Assembly (NCBI GenBank): GCA_003584005.1
Contig: QXHL01000006.1
Location: forward strand, 1-64,000
From: Alicyclobacillaceae bacterium I2511
Lineage (GTDB): Bacteria; Bacillota; Bacilli; Alicyclobacillales; Alicyclobacillaceae
Direction: 5' to 3'
Length of the DNA stretch: 64,000 nt
Part shown: positions 35,713 through 45,024 of the stretch, piece by piece
How positions within the stretch are numbered: position 1 is the stretch's first letter
How the letters are laid out: every line of letters begins with the position of its first letter
Notes under the pieces: model-generated
What the model was told of the DNA's origin: nothing
Seen by the model: only the letters and a program-made list of their open reading frames with translations
The model's database searches: none
Made by a program: the position numbers and the translations under genes

Positions 35713-36295
35713 GGCGGTCTTAGTCCAGGCACGGGACTACCTGCAAGAATTAATTTCTCTCCCTATACTTCCTTTTGAACGCAGTCTCAAGGCCATTGCC
35801 GTTATTACTTGGGTGCTAGAAAAGGTGAACTTACACCCTATTGTGGTAGGTGGAAAAGCTGTTGAAATTTACACCACAGGCAGCTACACCACGATGGACG
35901 TGGACCTCGTGGTCTCCGGTCGACACCTTGTTCAAGAGGCTTTGTCTCAATTGGGATTTCAACAGGAACCGGACCGACGCCACTGGTACCATTCCGGGCT
36001 CCATTTACCCATTGAAATCCCTGACTCAATTTTGGAAGGTTCCCAGCAACGGGTTATGGACGTAGACGTAGATGGCTACACACTACATGTCATCGGCGTA
36101 GAAGACTTGATTTTAGACCGATTGCGAGCCGCTGTTCATTGGAAGTCATTAACTGACCAAGAGTGGGCAGAGTTTTTGCTCGCAGCCCACTGGGAGTCTA
36201 TTGATTTGAATTACTTGGAAAATGAAGCAAGCCGTCCGGAAAACGATGTAAGAGACCTGTTAGATAAACTCTTGCACACCATCGACAGTGACTAA
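35684..36295 (+). CDS. Nucleotidyltransferase-fold protein (AbiEii/DUF6036-like)
   Basis: A protein of about 203 aa with a minimal nucleotidyltransferase signature: IVVGGKAVEIYTTGSYTTMDVDLVV gives the G-G, the downstream G-S/T and the D-x-D metal ligands. A later acidic residue occurs in MDVDVDGYTLHV, and VEDLILDRLRAAVHW is the helical segment usual in AbiEii-like toxins. ATG 35684 has GGGAGG 10 nt upstream. Overlap with the small basic gene before it suggests a two-gene module. An RNA- or protein-modifying role is possible but not shown. Confidence 0.7.
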   Translation: MDDTGGSFSEAVLVQARDYLQELISLPILPFERSLKAIAVITWVLEKVNLHPIVVGGKAVEIYTTGSYTTMDVDLVVSGRHLVQEALSQLGFQQEPDRRHWYHSGLHLPIEIPDSILEGSQQRVMDVDVDGYTLHVIGVEDLILDRLRAAVHWKSLTDQEWAEFLLAAHWESIDLNYLENEASRPENDVRDLLDKLLHTIDSD

Positions 36296-36462
36296 ATAAT
36301 CTATCTAACTATCCCTCCTCCCTCGATTTGGTCTCTATGTATGTGAGTCAATCTCGCTTTGATAAGATTTTTTCGCTTTGACTACACCCACTCGCCAACT
36401 GTGCAGGACGGTGGTAGCATAGGACCAGTGAGACTTTTAGAAACTATTCGAGGTGACCCGCG

Positions 36463-36819
36463 ATGTTGTACACTGCCCGCACCACAGATGGAAAATATCG
36501 TTTAGACGTCCGTGCATTGAACACGAATGGCAATTCGTACGAGCTCGTGCTTGTCCCAAGCAATCCCCTTCAAGACAGTGCCATAAATCCGCTTGAGGTG
36601 TTTGATGACGCCGCACTGGCAAAGACAGCCGCCATACACTTTTTGGACTGTTATCAGATAGCCATAGAACAAGGGTACCATTTATTGAATGAAACCTTTG
36701 TTCATCCTGCTGGCCGCAAAGTTTCTGTGGCTGCTGCCTTTGCCATTGATGACACAGGTGACTTGTTAGACGTAGGAGAATTTCAAAAAGAACTGCATAT
36801 GGCCCAGACATTGAATTAA
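36463..36819 (+). CDS. Hypothetical protein, 118 aa
   Basis: A soluble acidic protein beginning MLYTARTTDGKYRLDVRALN, which has GAGGTGACCCG-type purine-rich sequence before its ATG. No signal peptide, membrane segment or recognised motif is visible. It is convergent with msrA, with only seven bases between the stop codons, and it follows a gap of about 170 bases after the nucleotidyltransferase gene. Its coding character is supported by length and ribosome site only. Confidence 0.6.
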   Translation: MLYTARTTDGKYRLDVRALNTNGNSYELVLVPSNPLQDSAINPLEVFDDAALAKTAAIHFLDCYQIAIEQGYHLLNETFVHPAGRKVSVAAAFAIDDTGDLLDVGEFQKELHMAQTLN

Positions 36820-36826
36820 GCAGCCC

Positions 36827-37393
36827 TTACCGGCCATCTCCCCAGGCAACAGAAATATACTCATCTCGTCCGGATCCCTGTCGATAACTTCTGTAGTGTG
36901 CAGGGTTTTTTCGGTAGTAGTCCTGATGATAGGCCTCCGCTGGATAAAAGGGTCCCGCTGGCAAAATTGGCGTCACAATGGGGCTGCCAAACCGCCCACT
37001 TTGTTCTAAGTGCAGTTTGGACAGCTCCGCAGTCCTTCGTTGCTCTTCACTGTGATAAAAAATGGCCGTCTTATAGGAGGAACCCTGGTCACAAAACTGC
37101 CCCCCCGAGTCTGTTGGGTCAATTTGCCGCCAAAACACGTCCAGCAGCTTTTCAAAAGACATCATCACAGGGTCAAACGTAATCTGCACTGCCTCCACGT
37201 GGCCAGTGGTACCAGAACAAACCTGTTCATAGGTTGGGTTTTCTGTGTGTCCCCCGGTATACCCAGAGACCACGCTGTGGACACCTGGCCACTGGTCAAA
37301 CGGCTTCACCATACACCAAAAGCACCCCCCGGCAAAAGTCGCCAGTTGTCCTACTTGTGAATTGACAAACGGCTGTGTTTCACTTGATTTCAC
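36827..37393 (-). CDS. msrA: Peptide methionine-S-sulfoxide reductase MsrA
   Basis: Repairs oxidised methionine (S-epimer) in proteins, in the cytoplasm. The catalytic motif GGCFWC is present near residue 22-27 of the 188-aa protein, followed by GVHSVVSGYTGGHTENPTYEQVCSGTTGHVEAVQITFDP, all typical MsrA. The start is placed at GTG 37393 because AGGGGAG lies 9 nt upstream; ATG 37402 or 37417 are alternatives. No fused MsrB domain is seen. Confidence 0.96.
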   Translation of the reverse strand: MKSSETQPFVNSQVGQLATFAGGCFWCMVKPFDQWPGVHSVVSGYTGGHTENPTYEQVCSGTTGHVEAVQITFDPVMMSFEKLLDVFWRQIDPTDSGGQFCDQGSSYKTAIFYHSEEQRRTAELSKLHLEQSGRFGSPIVTPILPAGPFYPAEAYHQDYYRKNPAHYRSYRQGSGRDEYISVAWGDGR

Positions 37394-37466
37394 GATTTTC
37401 ATCTCCCCTTTGCACATTCAACAACTGGCAAATGAATTCACAGGGTTAGGAGAGCACCCCGTTCTT

Positions 37467-38786
37467 TCAACGTTCACCAGAGGCCGTATCCAGGCTGGTA
37501 CCTCGTCCCGTTTCAATACCGCGCCAGTACCAGGCTAGGGCACCCGCTAAGCCAATGGCCCAGACCACCAAATTGAACAACATATACTGGGATAAACTGT
37601 AGTGCTGCGACATATAAATTGTGACAATGTACAATCCAATACTGACAAAGCGAACAATGGCCGTTAGCGTCCCGCGCACCTTGGTTGGCCATACTTCAGC
37701 CTTAAGGGTATCTTCTGTCAAATAACCGATGTTCACAAATAGATTCAAAGCAACCAAGAGTACCCAGAAAAATGACATGTTTTTGGTCCAACTGCCTACC
37801 GTCCCATAGATGAGGACAGTCATCAAAAATGTACCCCCGTAGCCCAAAAGCAACAAGTTCTTGCGGCTCCATCGGTCCGCCCACAAACCGAGAAAACCAG
37901 AGAAAAAGCCCACACCTGTCGCCACTAAAATAATCCAGGCCGTAAACGGCTTGAAATAACTGGGCCCTAATACGTATGTCATGAGTCCAAACCCTGCGGA
38001 ACCCGCAAACGAAATTGTAATCGTCACAAACAGTTTAAGAAACGTGCTGGGATTGCGTGGGTGGCCGTTGTCCTGACGTTCAGCCGCCTCTGTGGCCATC
38101 CGAGCCGCTTCCTGACGGGCCTGGTACTCTACCTCGCCATAGTATTTAGCAATTTCCGCTTGCGCCCGTTTTGTCATGCCCTTTCGCTCCAACCAACGAA
38201 TGGACTCTGGTGTATTTTTGCGCATTACAAATAAAATCGCCAGAACCACCAAAAACGCAATGGCCACCATTCCCCGCTGAAAACTCACGGAATTGGAAAT
38301 ACTGAATAGGGAGACTGCCGCTAACAGCATTCCGCCCAGGTTAATAAAATTTAATTCCATGAACATTGTTTTACTGCGATGCTTGTGTGGCATGACCTCG
38401 TGTGAAGCGGCCATAATAGTATTCATCTCACCACCTGCAGCAAATAACATCAGGGCCAAAAAAACAAGAATCCACAAATAAGTACTGCTGAAAACCAACC
38501 CAATGGCACCCAGTCCATACAATGACATCGTAAGATAAAAGGTATTTTTCCGACCCATGACATCAGACAAGGGACCCGCAACCGCAATGCCAATGATTAA
38601 CCAAATTGGCGACCAGGCCAGTAATAGGGACTGCAGTGACTTTGGCATAGACACCCAACCTGTGGCAATGCTGGACATGCTGAATACGTAGTTTTCCAAC
38701 AGCATGCCTAATCCAAACGACCAAAAAGCCAAGCTGTCCGTACGAGTCCAGTGCTCCCCTGTCGGGGACACGCTAGTGCCCACCAT
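37467..38786 (-). CDS. MFS transporter (sugar/metabolite:H+ symporter type)
   Basis: Twelve-helix major facilitator protein, 439 aa. Loop 2-3 has the signature GPLSDVMGRKNTFY, and helix 8-9 the matching WADRWSRKNLLLLGYGG, both with the family's D-x-x-G-R-K/R pattern. PESIRWLERKGMTKRAQAEIAKYYG resembles the central loop of the sugar/aromatic acid porter group (PESPRWL). Substrate cannot be told. It lies upstream, on the same strand, of msrA but has no evident functional link. Confidence 0.88.
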   Translation of the reverse strand: MVGTSVSPTGEHWTRTDSLAFWSFGLGMLLENYVFSMSSIATGWVSMPKSLQSLLLAWSPIWLIIGIAVAGPLSDVMGRKNTFYLTMSLYGLGAIGLVFSSTYLWILVFLALMLFAAGGEMNTIMAASHEVMPHKHRSKTMFMELNFINLGGMLLAAVSLFSISNSVSFQRGMVAIAFLVVLAILFVMRKNTPESIRWLERKGMTKRAQAEIAKYYGEVEYQARQEAARMATEAAERQDNGHPRNPSTFLKLFVTITISFAGSAGFGLMTYVLGPSYFKPFTAWIILVATGVGFFSGFLGLWADRWSRKNLLLLGYGGTFLMTVLIYGTVGSWTKNMSFFWVLLVALNLFVNIGYLTEDTLKAEVWPTKVRGTLTAIVRFVSIGLYIVTIYMSQHYSLSQYMLFNLVVWAIGLAGALAWYWRGIETGRGTSLDTASGER

Positions 38787-38893
38787 GATTTTTCACACTC
38801 CCCTCAATTTGAAAGGCACATTTTTCATAGATCCTCTCCCATATCATGCCATGGTCATCCATAGTTTGGCAAGGGTTATCCCCACAGAAAATC

Positions 38894-39895
38894 TCAGATT
38901 TTTGCTCCAATTTTGTTTTCCAAAATACCTATTTGCTCGATTTCCACTTTCACCACATCCCCCGCTTTCATAAACCCCTTCGGATTCATGGCGGCTCCCA
39001 CACCGCTAGGGGTTCCAGTGGCAATGATGTCCCCTGGTTCTAAGGTCATTACCTGCGAAATAAAAGCAATTAGAAACGGAATTTTAAACAGCAAATGGCG
39101 CGTGTTGTCCTGCTGACGCAATTCGTCGTTTAACCAGAGCCGAATTCCTAGGTTGTGCGGGTCTGAGATTTCGTCTGCGGTCACCAGAACGGGCCCCGTC
39201 GGCCCACTCCTGTCAAATGATTTGCCCTGTAGCCACTGGGGGGTTTGGTATTGCCACTGACGCACAGTAATGTCATTAAACGCTGTGTATCCCGCCACGT
39301 GACCCATAGCCTCAGCTTCTGAAATGTAGCGACCCCGCTTACCAATCACCACCGCCAGTTCCGCCTCATAATCCAGTTCCTCCGAAACGCGTGGAAAAGG
39401 CACCACATCCCCATGTGCCGCAATCGTATTAGACAGCTTCGCGAAGAGTACCGGAAGGGTGGGAACGTCATGCTTGAGTTCGGACACATGGTCCTGGTAA
39501 TTACGTCCGACACAGACAATCTTGCCCGGATGGGGCACTGGAGACAGCAGGCGGACAGATGCGGGCGCGAACATGAATGCCGCATCCCCGGCCAACGACA
39601 TTTTTTCTGCTGCACTTACTCCTGCTGCACCTGCTGCACCTGCTGCACTTGCCGCCCCTGCGAATTCCCCCTGGATAAACTCCAACACCTGCTGTGCCTG
39701 CATCAGGCAGCGATTGCCCCCCTGCAAAAACGCCTTTGCATTGGAGGGTAACAGAGCAGCCGCCAAGCGTGGTGCATCAGGTTCCCCGGCTTTTGTCAGC
39801 AGTGCTTGGCAAGCTAGGTTTGCGTCCACAATGAAACCGTTCCAATCGAGGCCCAACCGCTCTTCCCCATGTTTCAAAAAGGATACAATGCGCAT
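38894..39895 (-). CDS. Fumarylacetoacetate hydrolase-family protein
   Basis: About 333 aa. The C-terminal 220 residues are the FAH fold: KIVCVGRNYQDHVSEL, DYEAELAVVIGKRGRYI with the metal-binding Glu pair, AFNDITVRQWQ, KSFDRSGPTGPVLV and DIIATGTPSGVG. Family members hydrolyse or decarboxylate beta-keto acids in aromatic or sugar acid breakdown. An alanine/glycine-rich linker (GAASAAGAAGAAG), encoded by a near-perfect GCAGCAGGT-type microsatellite around 39614-39655, separates it from the N-terminal domain. The start is taken at ATG 39895. Confidence 0.88.
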   Translation of the reverse strand: MRIVSFLKHGEERLGLDWNGFIVDANLACQALLTKAGEPDAPRLAAALLPSNAKAFLQGGNRCLMQAQQVLEFIQGEFAGAASAAGAAGAAGVSAAEKMSLAGDAAFMFAPASVRLLSPVPHPGKIVCVGRNYQDHVSELKHDVPTLPVLFAKLSNTIAAHGDVVPFPRVSEELDYEAELAVVIGKRGRYISEAEAMGHVAGYTAFNDITVRQWQYQTPQWLQGKSFDRSGPTGPVLVTADEISDPHNLGIRLWLNDELRQQDNTRHLLFKIPFLIAFISQVMTLEPGDIIATGTPSGVGAAMNPKGFMKAGDVVKVEIEQIGILENKIGAKI

Positions 39896-39999
39896 GTTTG
39901 TCTGGTTGTAACCCAGCGCCAATACAGGCATGGGCTTACAGCCAGCGTTTCCCCCCTCGCTATTCTTGCGTGTCCCCATTTATCAGGACCCTGCCAATA

Positions 40000-41190
40000 T
40001 CAGGACTCTGCCAACACCTTGCGGACACGTTCCAGGGCCCAGTCAATTTCCTCCCGTGTAATCACCAAAGGTGGGGCAAAACGAATGGTATGCACATGGG
40101 TTTCCTTACACAGCACACCTTCACCCATCAGTTTTTCACAGTAGGGTCGGGCCTTGGTGTATAATTCCAACCCAATAAACAAGCCGCGTCCGCGCACTTC
40201 TTTGATGACCGGGTGATTTATTTCCTGTAGCTTTGCTAAGAAATACTCTCCCAATTCGGCAGACCGATCTGCTAAGTTTTCATCTTCAGTCACTTCCAAT
40301 GCCGCCACCGCTACGGCAGCGGCCAATGGATTGCCACCGAAAGTGGAACCGTGTGAGCCAGGTTCAAAAACCCCAAGAATGTCGGCGTTTGCGACCACGG
40401 CTGAAATCGGCAGAACCCCTCCGCCCAGCGCCTTGCCTAAGATGAACACGTCTGGCACGACATCTTCCCATTGACATGCGAACAGTTTGCCTGTGCGACC
40501 AAGGCCAGTTTGAATTTCATCGGCCACGAATAAAACCTGGTTTTCCTTGCACAGTACAGCCGCCTGGTGCAAATACCCAGGTGCTGGTATAATAATCCCC
40601 GCCTCACCCTGAATGGGTTCCACCAAAAACGCGGCTGTATGTGGAGTGATGGCCTGTTTGAGGGCATCCAAGTCCCCATAAGGCACCATCCGAAATCCTG
40701 CGGTCAAGGGACCAAATCCTCGCTGATATTCAGCGTCTGATGAAAACGAAACGATGGTGGTTGTTCTACCATGAAAATTTCCTGAACAGACAATGATTTC
40801 TGCTTGGTTGTCGGGAATCCCCTTTACCGAATAACCCCAACGGCGCACGGCCTTAATCGCTGTTTCCACCGCTTCAGCACCCGTATTCATCGGCAAAATC
40901 ATGTTTTTTTCAGTCATTGCTGCCAGCTTAGCGTATAATTGACCAAGCTGGTCATTGTAAAAGGCTCGCGATGTCAAGGTAATTTTGTCCGCCTGTTGTT
41001 TGAGTGCGGCAATTATTTTCGGGTGACGATGGCCCTGATTAAGTGCCGAGTAAGAACTGAGCATATCCAAATACCTTTTTCCTGTCACATCCTCCACCCA
41101 AACGCCCTCACCTTTGCTGAGCACGACAGGCAACGGTGCGTAATTGTTTGCACCGTACTTTGTCTCCAACTGCATAGCATCTACTAGCAT
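40000..41190 (-). CDS. rocD: Ornithine aminotransferase
   Basis: PLP-dependent class III aminotransferase (396 aa) converting ornithine and 2-oxoglutarate to glutamate semialdehyde and glutamate. The sequence is typical Roc[75 protein letters not shown] and the PLP lysine in [12 protein letters not shown] 41190 has AGGAG 8 nt upstream. The gene lies 32 bases after the dynamin genes on the same strand, probably without functional link. Confidence 0.95.
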   Translation of the reverse strand: MLVDAMQLETKYGANNYAPLPVVLSKGEGVWVEDVTGKRYLDMLSSYSALNQGHRHPKIIAALKQQADKITLTSRAFYNDQLGQLYAKLAAMTEKNMILPMNTGAEAVETAIKAVRRWGYSVKGIPDNQAEIIVCSGNFHGRTTTIVSFSSDAEYQRGFGPLTAGFRMVPYGDLDALKQAITPHTAAFLVEPIQGEAGIIIPAPGYLHQAAVLCKENQVLFVADEIQTGLGRTGKLFACQWEDVVPDVFILGKALGGGVLPISAVVANADILGVFEPGSHGSTFGGNPLAAAVAVAALEVTEDENLADRSAELGEYFLAKLQEINHPVIKEVRGRGLFIGLELYTKARPYCEKLMGEGVLCKETHVHTIRFAPPLVITREEIDWALERVRKVLAES

Positions 41191-41222
41191 ATTGGTAACT
41201 CCTCTCATACAATTCAATGCAT

Positions 41223-43247
41223 TTAGTACTGCTTCGCTGAGACGGCAGCCTGTTGAAACCATTCGGCCGCAGCCTCCCACCGTGCCAGTTGCACAGAGTT
41301 ACTCGCACCGTCGGGCAGTCCAGGCGAACGTGACATTTCAGCCACTGTATCCGACAGTACAGCTATGACATCGGTCAGCAATTCAGTCGTCTGATCACGC
41401 AAGTTTGCTACAGATTGCTCAACCACCTGGTCACACCAGCGGCCCAATTCTGTGCGCAAAATGGGGAGCAAATCCTGTTCCACAGCCACTTGCATGGCAC
41501 GCTGACCGCCCCCCTCAAAAAAGGAATTGGCATTTTTGAACAGCCGGGCCTGTGCCAAAATCGGAACTGTGGGCACATCTGCCCGCACGCCGACAACCCA
41601 CGTCTCACTCTCGCTGACTGCGGCCAAACTTGTGCTCCCATGTAGCAGCCCATGCACCTGTGCCAGGCGGTTCGTCCACTGCACCCGTAATTGTTGGACA
41701 CCCTGTAACACAGCCTTTTCCGTCCGCAAGGAAAATGTCCGCACCTCCCTGTCCACCTGTCGACCGAGCGTGTCCGCCAACTCATCCGCCGCCTCTTGCA
41801 AGGCTTTCAGCGTAGTGCCTGGATTGCGGAAGCGACCTGGATGAAAGCTTTCCCGAAACAGCCCTGGCAGCCCAATGCGCAACCGCTCTCCAGCATGAAA
41901 AACCAACTCTGCCCAGTCCTCGCGCAAAGCGTGTTCCAGCTCGGAACTGCCGTCTTCAAAGTGCTGGCGGGCCTTTACACCTCTTGCACGTAGGGTTTCC
42001 CGCTCCTGGGCCAGTTGTTGCTGCTGTTCTACACTGGCGGCCAGTTGATGACGCAAGCGCTGGACCCAGGTCAGAGACCCTTGTGCCACTGCGGCCAGCA
42101 GACGGCCCGTGGTTTGCAGTTGCAACTGACGCCGCTGCGCTTGTAGCCAGGTGGTCATCTCCGCCCGCAACTGCAGCACGCCGGATTGCTCTGCCAAGGC
42201 GATGGCCGTGGGCAAGGGCTGGTTGACTGCCAACCCTAAGCGCAAGCGAATCAACTCAGACGCTCGTTCATCCCCTGGCCGTTGCTCAAGCCAAGCCGCC
42301 GCAAGGGCCAATTGACTAGAGACCTCGTAGACACGAGCGTCGCCCAGACCCAGTGCTTGTAACTCCTGCACCACCCTGTCTCGCACAGCCTGCCGTTCCG
42401 CAAGATGGGTAGCCAAGTCCACAGCGTTGATGACTACAAACAGTTTGTCCGATCCGATGACATCTTGTACGCCAGCCAACTGACTGAGGAAGTCCTTGTC
42501 GGCCCGCGAGAAGGCGTGGGTATAGTAGAGCACAAACAGGACTGCGTCGGCGCGTCGACTATATTCGAAAGCCAACTCCGCATGGCGACGGTGAATAGAG
42601 TCTACCCCGGGCGTATCTACCAAACTCAGTCCATTGTCTAGCCACGGGTTAGCGGTGCGAATGTCTACCCCCTCCACATAACAGGCTAGACTTTCAACAG
42701 CTGTCACTTGGGCCAAATCTTCCCTCCCCACTGGCCAAGTTTGGCCAAGGCGTGCTCCCATTGTGGACCACCCTGCTGCGGCAAACTTTAAAAAAGACAC
42801 CTGTGGCCGCAGATAGGATGGAAAGTCGACCGGTTTCAAGGTGGCCGTCAAGGTTAGGGCCTCTGCCAAGGACCCACCAGCCTGACGACGCAAACGCGTC
42901 AGGGCCAAAAACACATCTTCCGTCATCCCCTGTGCGGACTTCGCCCGCACCTGCGCACCCGCAGACTGCCCATCCCGCGTCCCCTGAACCCGCGTCACCG
43001 CAGCCGTGGTTGGGTTGGGGGAAACCACCAGCAAATCGTCCCCCAGCAGGGCATTGATTAAAGAAGACTTGCCGGCGGAAAAAGCACCGAATACCGCCAC
43101 CCACCGCTCATCGGCAGACAGGCGATGGCGCAGTGCCACCGCTTCGCGCAACCACACCTCTGCCCCAGCCAGTCCTGTCAGAAGTTGCTCTGCCTCGCGC
43201 AACCACAGCAGGGGTTGATTCCCATTGTCTGTAGGAAATTCACTCAT
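41223..43247 (-). CDS. Bacterial dynamin-family GTPase, second half of a split DynA
   Basis: Membrane-remodelling GTPase, 674 aa. The G domain has G1 [16 protein letters not shown], a G2-like [13 protein letters not shown]3 LVDTPGVDS and the switch/G4 region [11 protein letters not shown] long helical stalk follows ([17 protein letters not shown] and [18 protein letters not shown]). It overlaps the upstream dynamin gene by eight bases. Together the two genes code for about 1,180 residues, the size of the single two-headed DynA of Bacillus, so this looks like the same protein encoded as two chains. Confidence 0.85.
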   Translation of the reverse strand: MSEFPTDNGNQPLLWLREAEQLLTGLAGAEVWLREAVALRHRLSADERWVAVFGAFSAGKSSLINALLGDDLLVVSPNPTTAAVTRVQGTRDGQSAGAQVRAKSAQGMTEDVFLALTRLRRQAGGSLAEALTLTATLKPVDFPSYLRPQVSFLKFAAAGWSTMGARLGQTWPVGREDLAQVTAVESLACYVEGVDIRTANPWLDNGLSLVDTPGVDSIHRRHAELAFEYSRRADAVLFVLYYTHAFSRADKDFLSQLAGVQDVIGSDKLFVVINAVDLATHLAERQAVRDRVVQELQALGLGDARVYEVSSQLALAAAWLEQRPGDERASELIRLRLGLAVNQPLPTAIALAEQSGVLQLRAEMTTWLQAQRRQLQLQTTGRLLAAVAQGSLTWVQRLRHQLAASVEQQQQLAQERETLRARGVKARQHFEDGSSELEHALREDWAELVFHAGERLRIGLPGLFRESFHPGRFRNPGTTLKALQEAADELADTLGRQVDREVRTFSLRTEKAVLQGVQQLRVQWTNRLAQVHGLLHGSTSLAAVSESETWVVGVRADVPTVPILAQARLFKNANSFFEGGGQRAMQVAVEQDLLPILRTELGRWCDQVVEQSVANLRDQTTELLTDVIAVLSDTVAEMSRSPGLPDGASNSVQLARWEAAAEWFQQAAVSAKQY

Positions 43248-44769
43248 CCACGAGCCCCCCCTCCAATTCAGCCAAAGCCTGCTCCAACTCCTGATGCACG
43301 TTCAGCCAACCCCGTAGGGCGGCTGACTCGCGGTCCAAACGTTGGGACTGTTGCTGCAAAGGGAGGCTGGCTTGTGCTACTGCTTGACGACGCCCTTGCC
43401 AAACCGCATCCCAGAACAGGTCCAGTTGGGCCTGCACCCGGCCCTTCACCTGGGCCACCACGTCTTTGACAAACTGATATGGATACGATGCGGACAATAG
43501 TGCCCCTTCATTCACGACTCGGGCCACCATAGGTCCATCCAAGGGAACTCCAAGGGCGTCTACATATTTGCTCAATTCCGCAATCTCCCCATCTTCTGGC
43601 ACTGCTTCGCGCAGCCACGCTCGCAGGTCATTGCCCACAGGAAGTGTGAGATACTGATGCACTCGATTACACAGGTCCGTCACAAACTCATCCCGGCGGT
43701 GGGTCACCCCCTGTTCCGTCTTGGCCCGGCTGGCCAAACGGGACACCCTGAAGCCAGGACGCAAGCTCTCAATATACTGCCTGCCGCGTTCCGTCGTCCC
43801 ATAGGGAGCAATTTGCGCTAACTCCACTTTGCGGACAAACTCCTGTCGCAACTCATCCATCGCTATGTTCAGTGCGGTCTGCCTGGCAGCCATTTGGTCC
43901 GCTAGGTCCTGCTGCTGCTGTTGAAAATTTGCCAACAGCGAGGTGGCTTCAGCAGGACTAAAGGGAACAAACCCGAGTGTCTCCAGCAGAGTCAACTCCG
44001 TCGCTTCGATGGCCACAGCAAACTGTCGCTGCACAAAGTCTCGCAAAGCAGCACTGAGATTGCGCTGCAGGCTGGCTGCGGTCAACAACTGGGCTTGGGC
44101 GGCCAACCCATTCAGCCACTGGTAAAGCTGGGGCAAGTCGTTTCTCTGTGCGCCCAACACAGGGGCGGCGATATGGGCTGGTGTAGCGGTATAAAAAATT
44201 TTTTCACAGTGAATATCCCAATCAGACAGCGTCTGTTCCAGCCGCATGCGAAAGCTTTCAAACGGCAATTCTACTTCGTAGTGTTTGTCCATTTGATGGA
44301 CTACAAATACGAAAGGTTGACCCTGGGCGCTAAGGTCATGGGCAAACTGTAGGGTTCCCTCAGATTCCACATGGGCGTAGTCGGCTACCAGCACCACTCC
44401 GTCGGCCAGCCACAGGGCCGTCTGTGTAGCTTTTTGATGTGCGGCATTGGTGGAGTCAATGCCGGGGGTATCCAATAACACTACGCGGCCATCCGTGGCA
44501 GGAAGTTCTAGCTGTGTCACAATCGCGGTGGTGGGAATGGCTCCAGTCGCCAGCTGGGTCCCACAAAGTTCGTTGAGGAGGCTGGACTTGCCCGCTGAAA
44601 ACAGGCCGCAAAACACCACGTGGGCACAGTTCTCCCCCACCTGCATGCGGTCCCGCATGGCCACAGCCCGCCGGGCGAGTTCTTCATCCGCCTGTTCTGT
44701 GGCAATCCGAAGTGTAGCCGCAATCCCAGTCGACAACCGGGACCATGACGAGATGGTTTCCAAGCTCAT
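43240..44769 (-). CDS. Bacterial dynamin-family GTPase, first half of a split DynA
   Basis: About 509 aa. G1 is [18 protein letters not shown]2 IPTTAIVTQLEL, G3 LLDTPGIDSTNAAH and G4-like VVHQMDKHYE. Coiled-coil-prone helices follow (NFQQQQQDLADQMAARQTAL). The start is placed at ATG 44769 because AAGGAG lies 8 nt before it. A 22-bp tandem duplication (44805-44848) lies just upstream and extends the frame artificially. Coupled by an eight-base overlap to the second dynamin gene, it probably forms a heterodimer for membrane fusion or repair. Confidence 0.85.
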   Translation of the reverse strand: MSLETISSWSRLSTGIAATLRIATEQADEELARRAVAMRDRMQVGENCAHVVFCGLFSAGKSSLLNELCGTQLATGAIPTTAIVTQLELPATDGRVVLLDTPGIDSTNAAHQKATQTALWLADGVVLVADYAHVESEGTLQFAHDLSAQGQPFVFVVHQMDKHYEVELPFESFRMRLEQTLSDWDIHCEKIFYTATPAHIAAPVLGAQRNDLPQLYQWLNGLAAQAQLLTAASLQRNLSAALRDFVQRQFAVAIEATELTLLETLGFVPFSPAEATSLLANFQQQQQDLADQMAARQTALNIAMDELRQEFVRKVELAQIAPYGTTERGRQYIESLRPGFRVSRLASRAKTEQGVTHRRDEFVTDLCNRVHQYLTLPVGNDLRAWLREAVPEDGEIAELSKYVDALGVPLDGPMVARVVNEGALLSASYPYQFVKDVVAQVKGRVQAQLDLFWDAVWQGRRQAVAQASLPLQQQSQRLDRESAALRGWLNVHQELEQALAELEGGLVDE

Positions 44770-44804
44770 CCACATCACTCCTTCTAACAATAAAGAAAGC
44801 TGAC

Positions 44805-44848
44805 CATAAAGGGTTAGTTGCTTGCTCATAAAGGGTTAGTTGCTTGCT
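44805..44848. repeat. 22-bp tandem duplication upstream of the dynamin pair
   Basis: Two identical adjacent 22-bp units (44805-44826 and 44827-44848) begin CATAAAGGGTTAGTTG and end CTTGCT. They lie in the divergent region between the dynamin operon and the O-antigen ligase paralogue. They could affect promoter spacing for the dynamin genes. Confidence 0.85.
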
Positions 44849-45024
44849 GACAATCTCTAAATTAACATACATCTTATAACTGTGCTGTGACAGGAAATTA
44901 CGCATGGGTCGAGAAGTATATTAGGACGGCTGTCCCGCACCCTAGGGTCACCAGTGGAGTCTTTTTAAGTTGGAAGATTGGCCGCGCATCAGAGCACCCT
45001 ACGGTGGATGGAGGAATTACTACA

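Noticed and set aside
36437-36811. Minus-strand frame of 124 codons opposite the 118-aa hypothetical gene
   Set aside because: The plus-strand frame has a better ribosome site and composition; not certain, but preferred.
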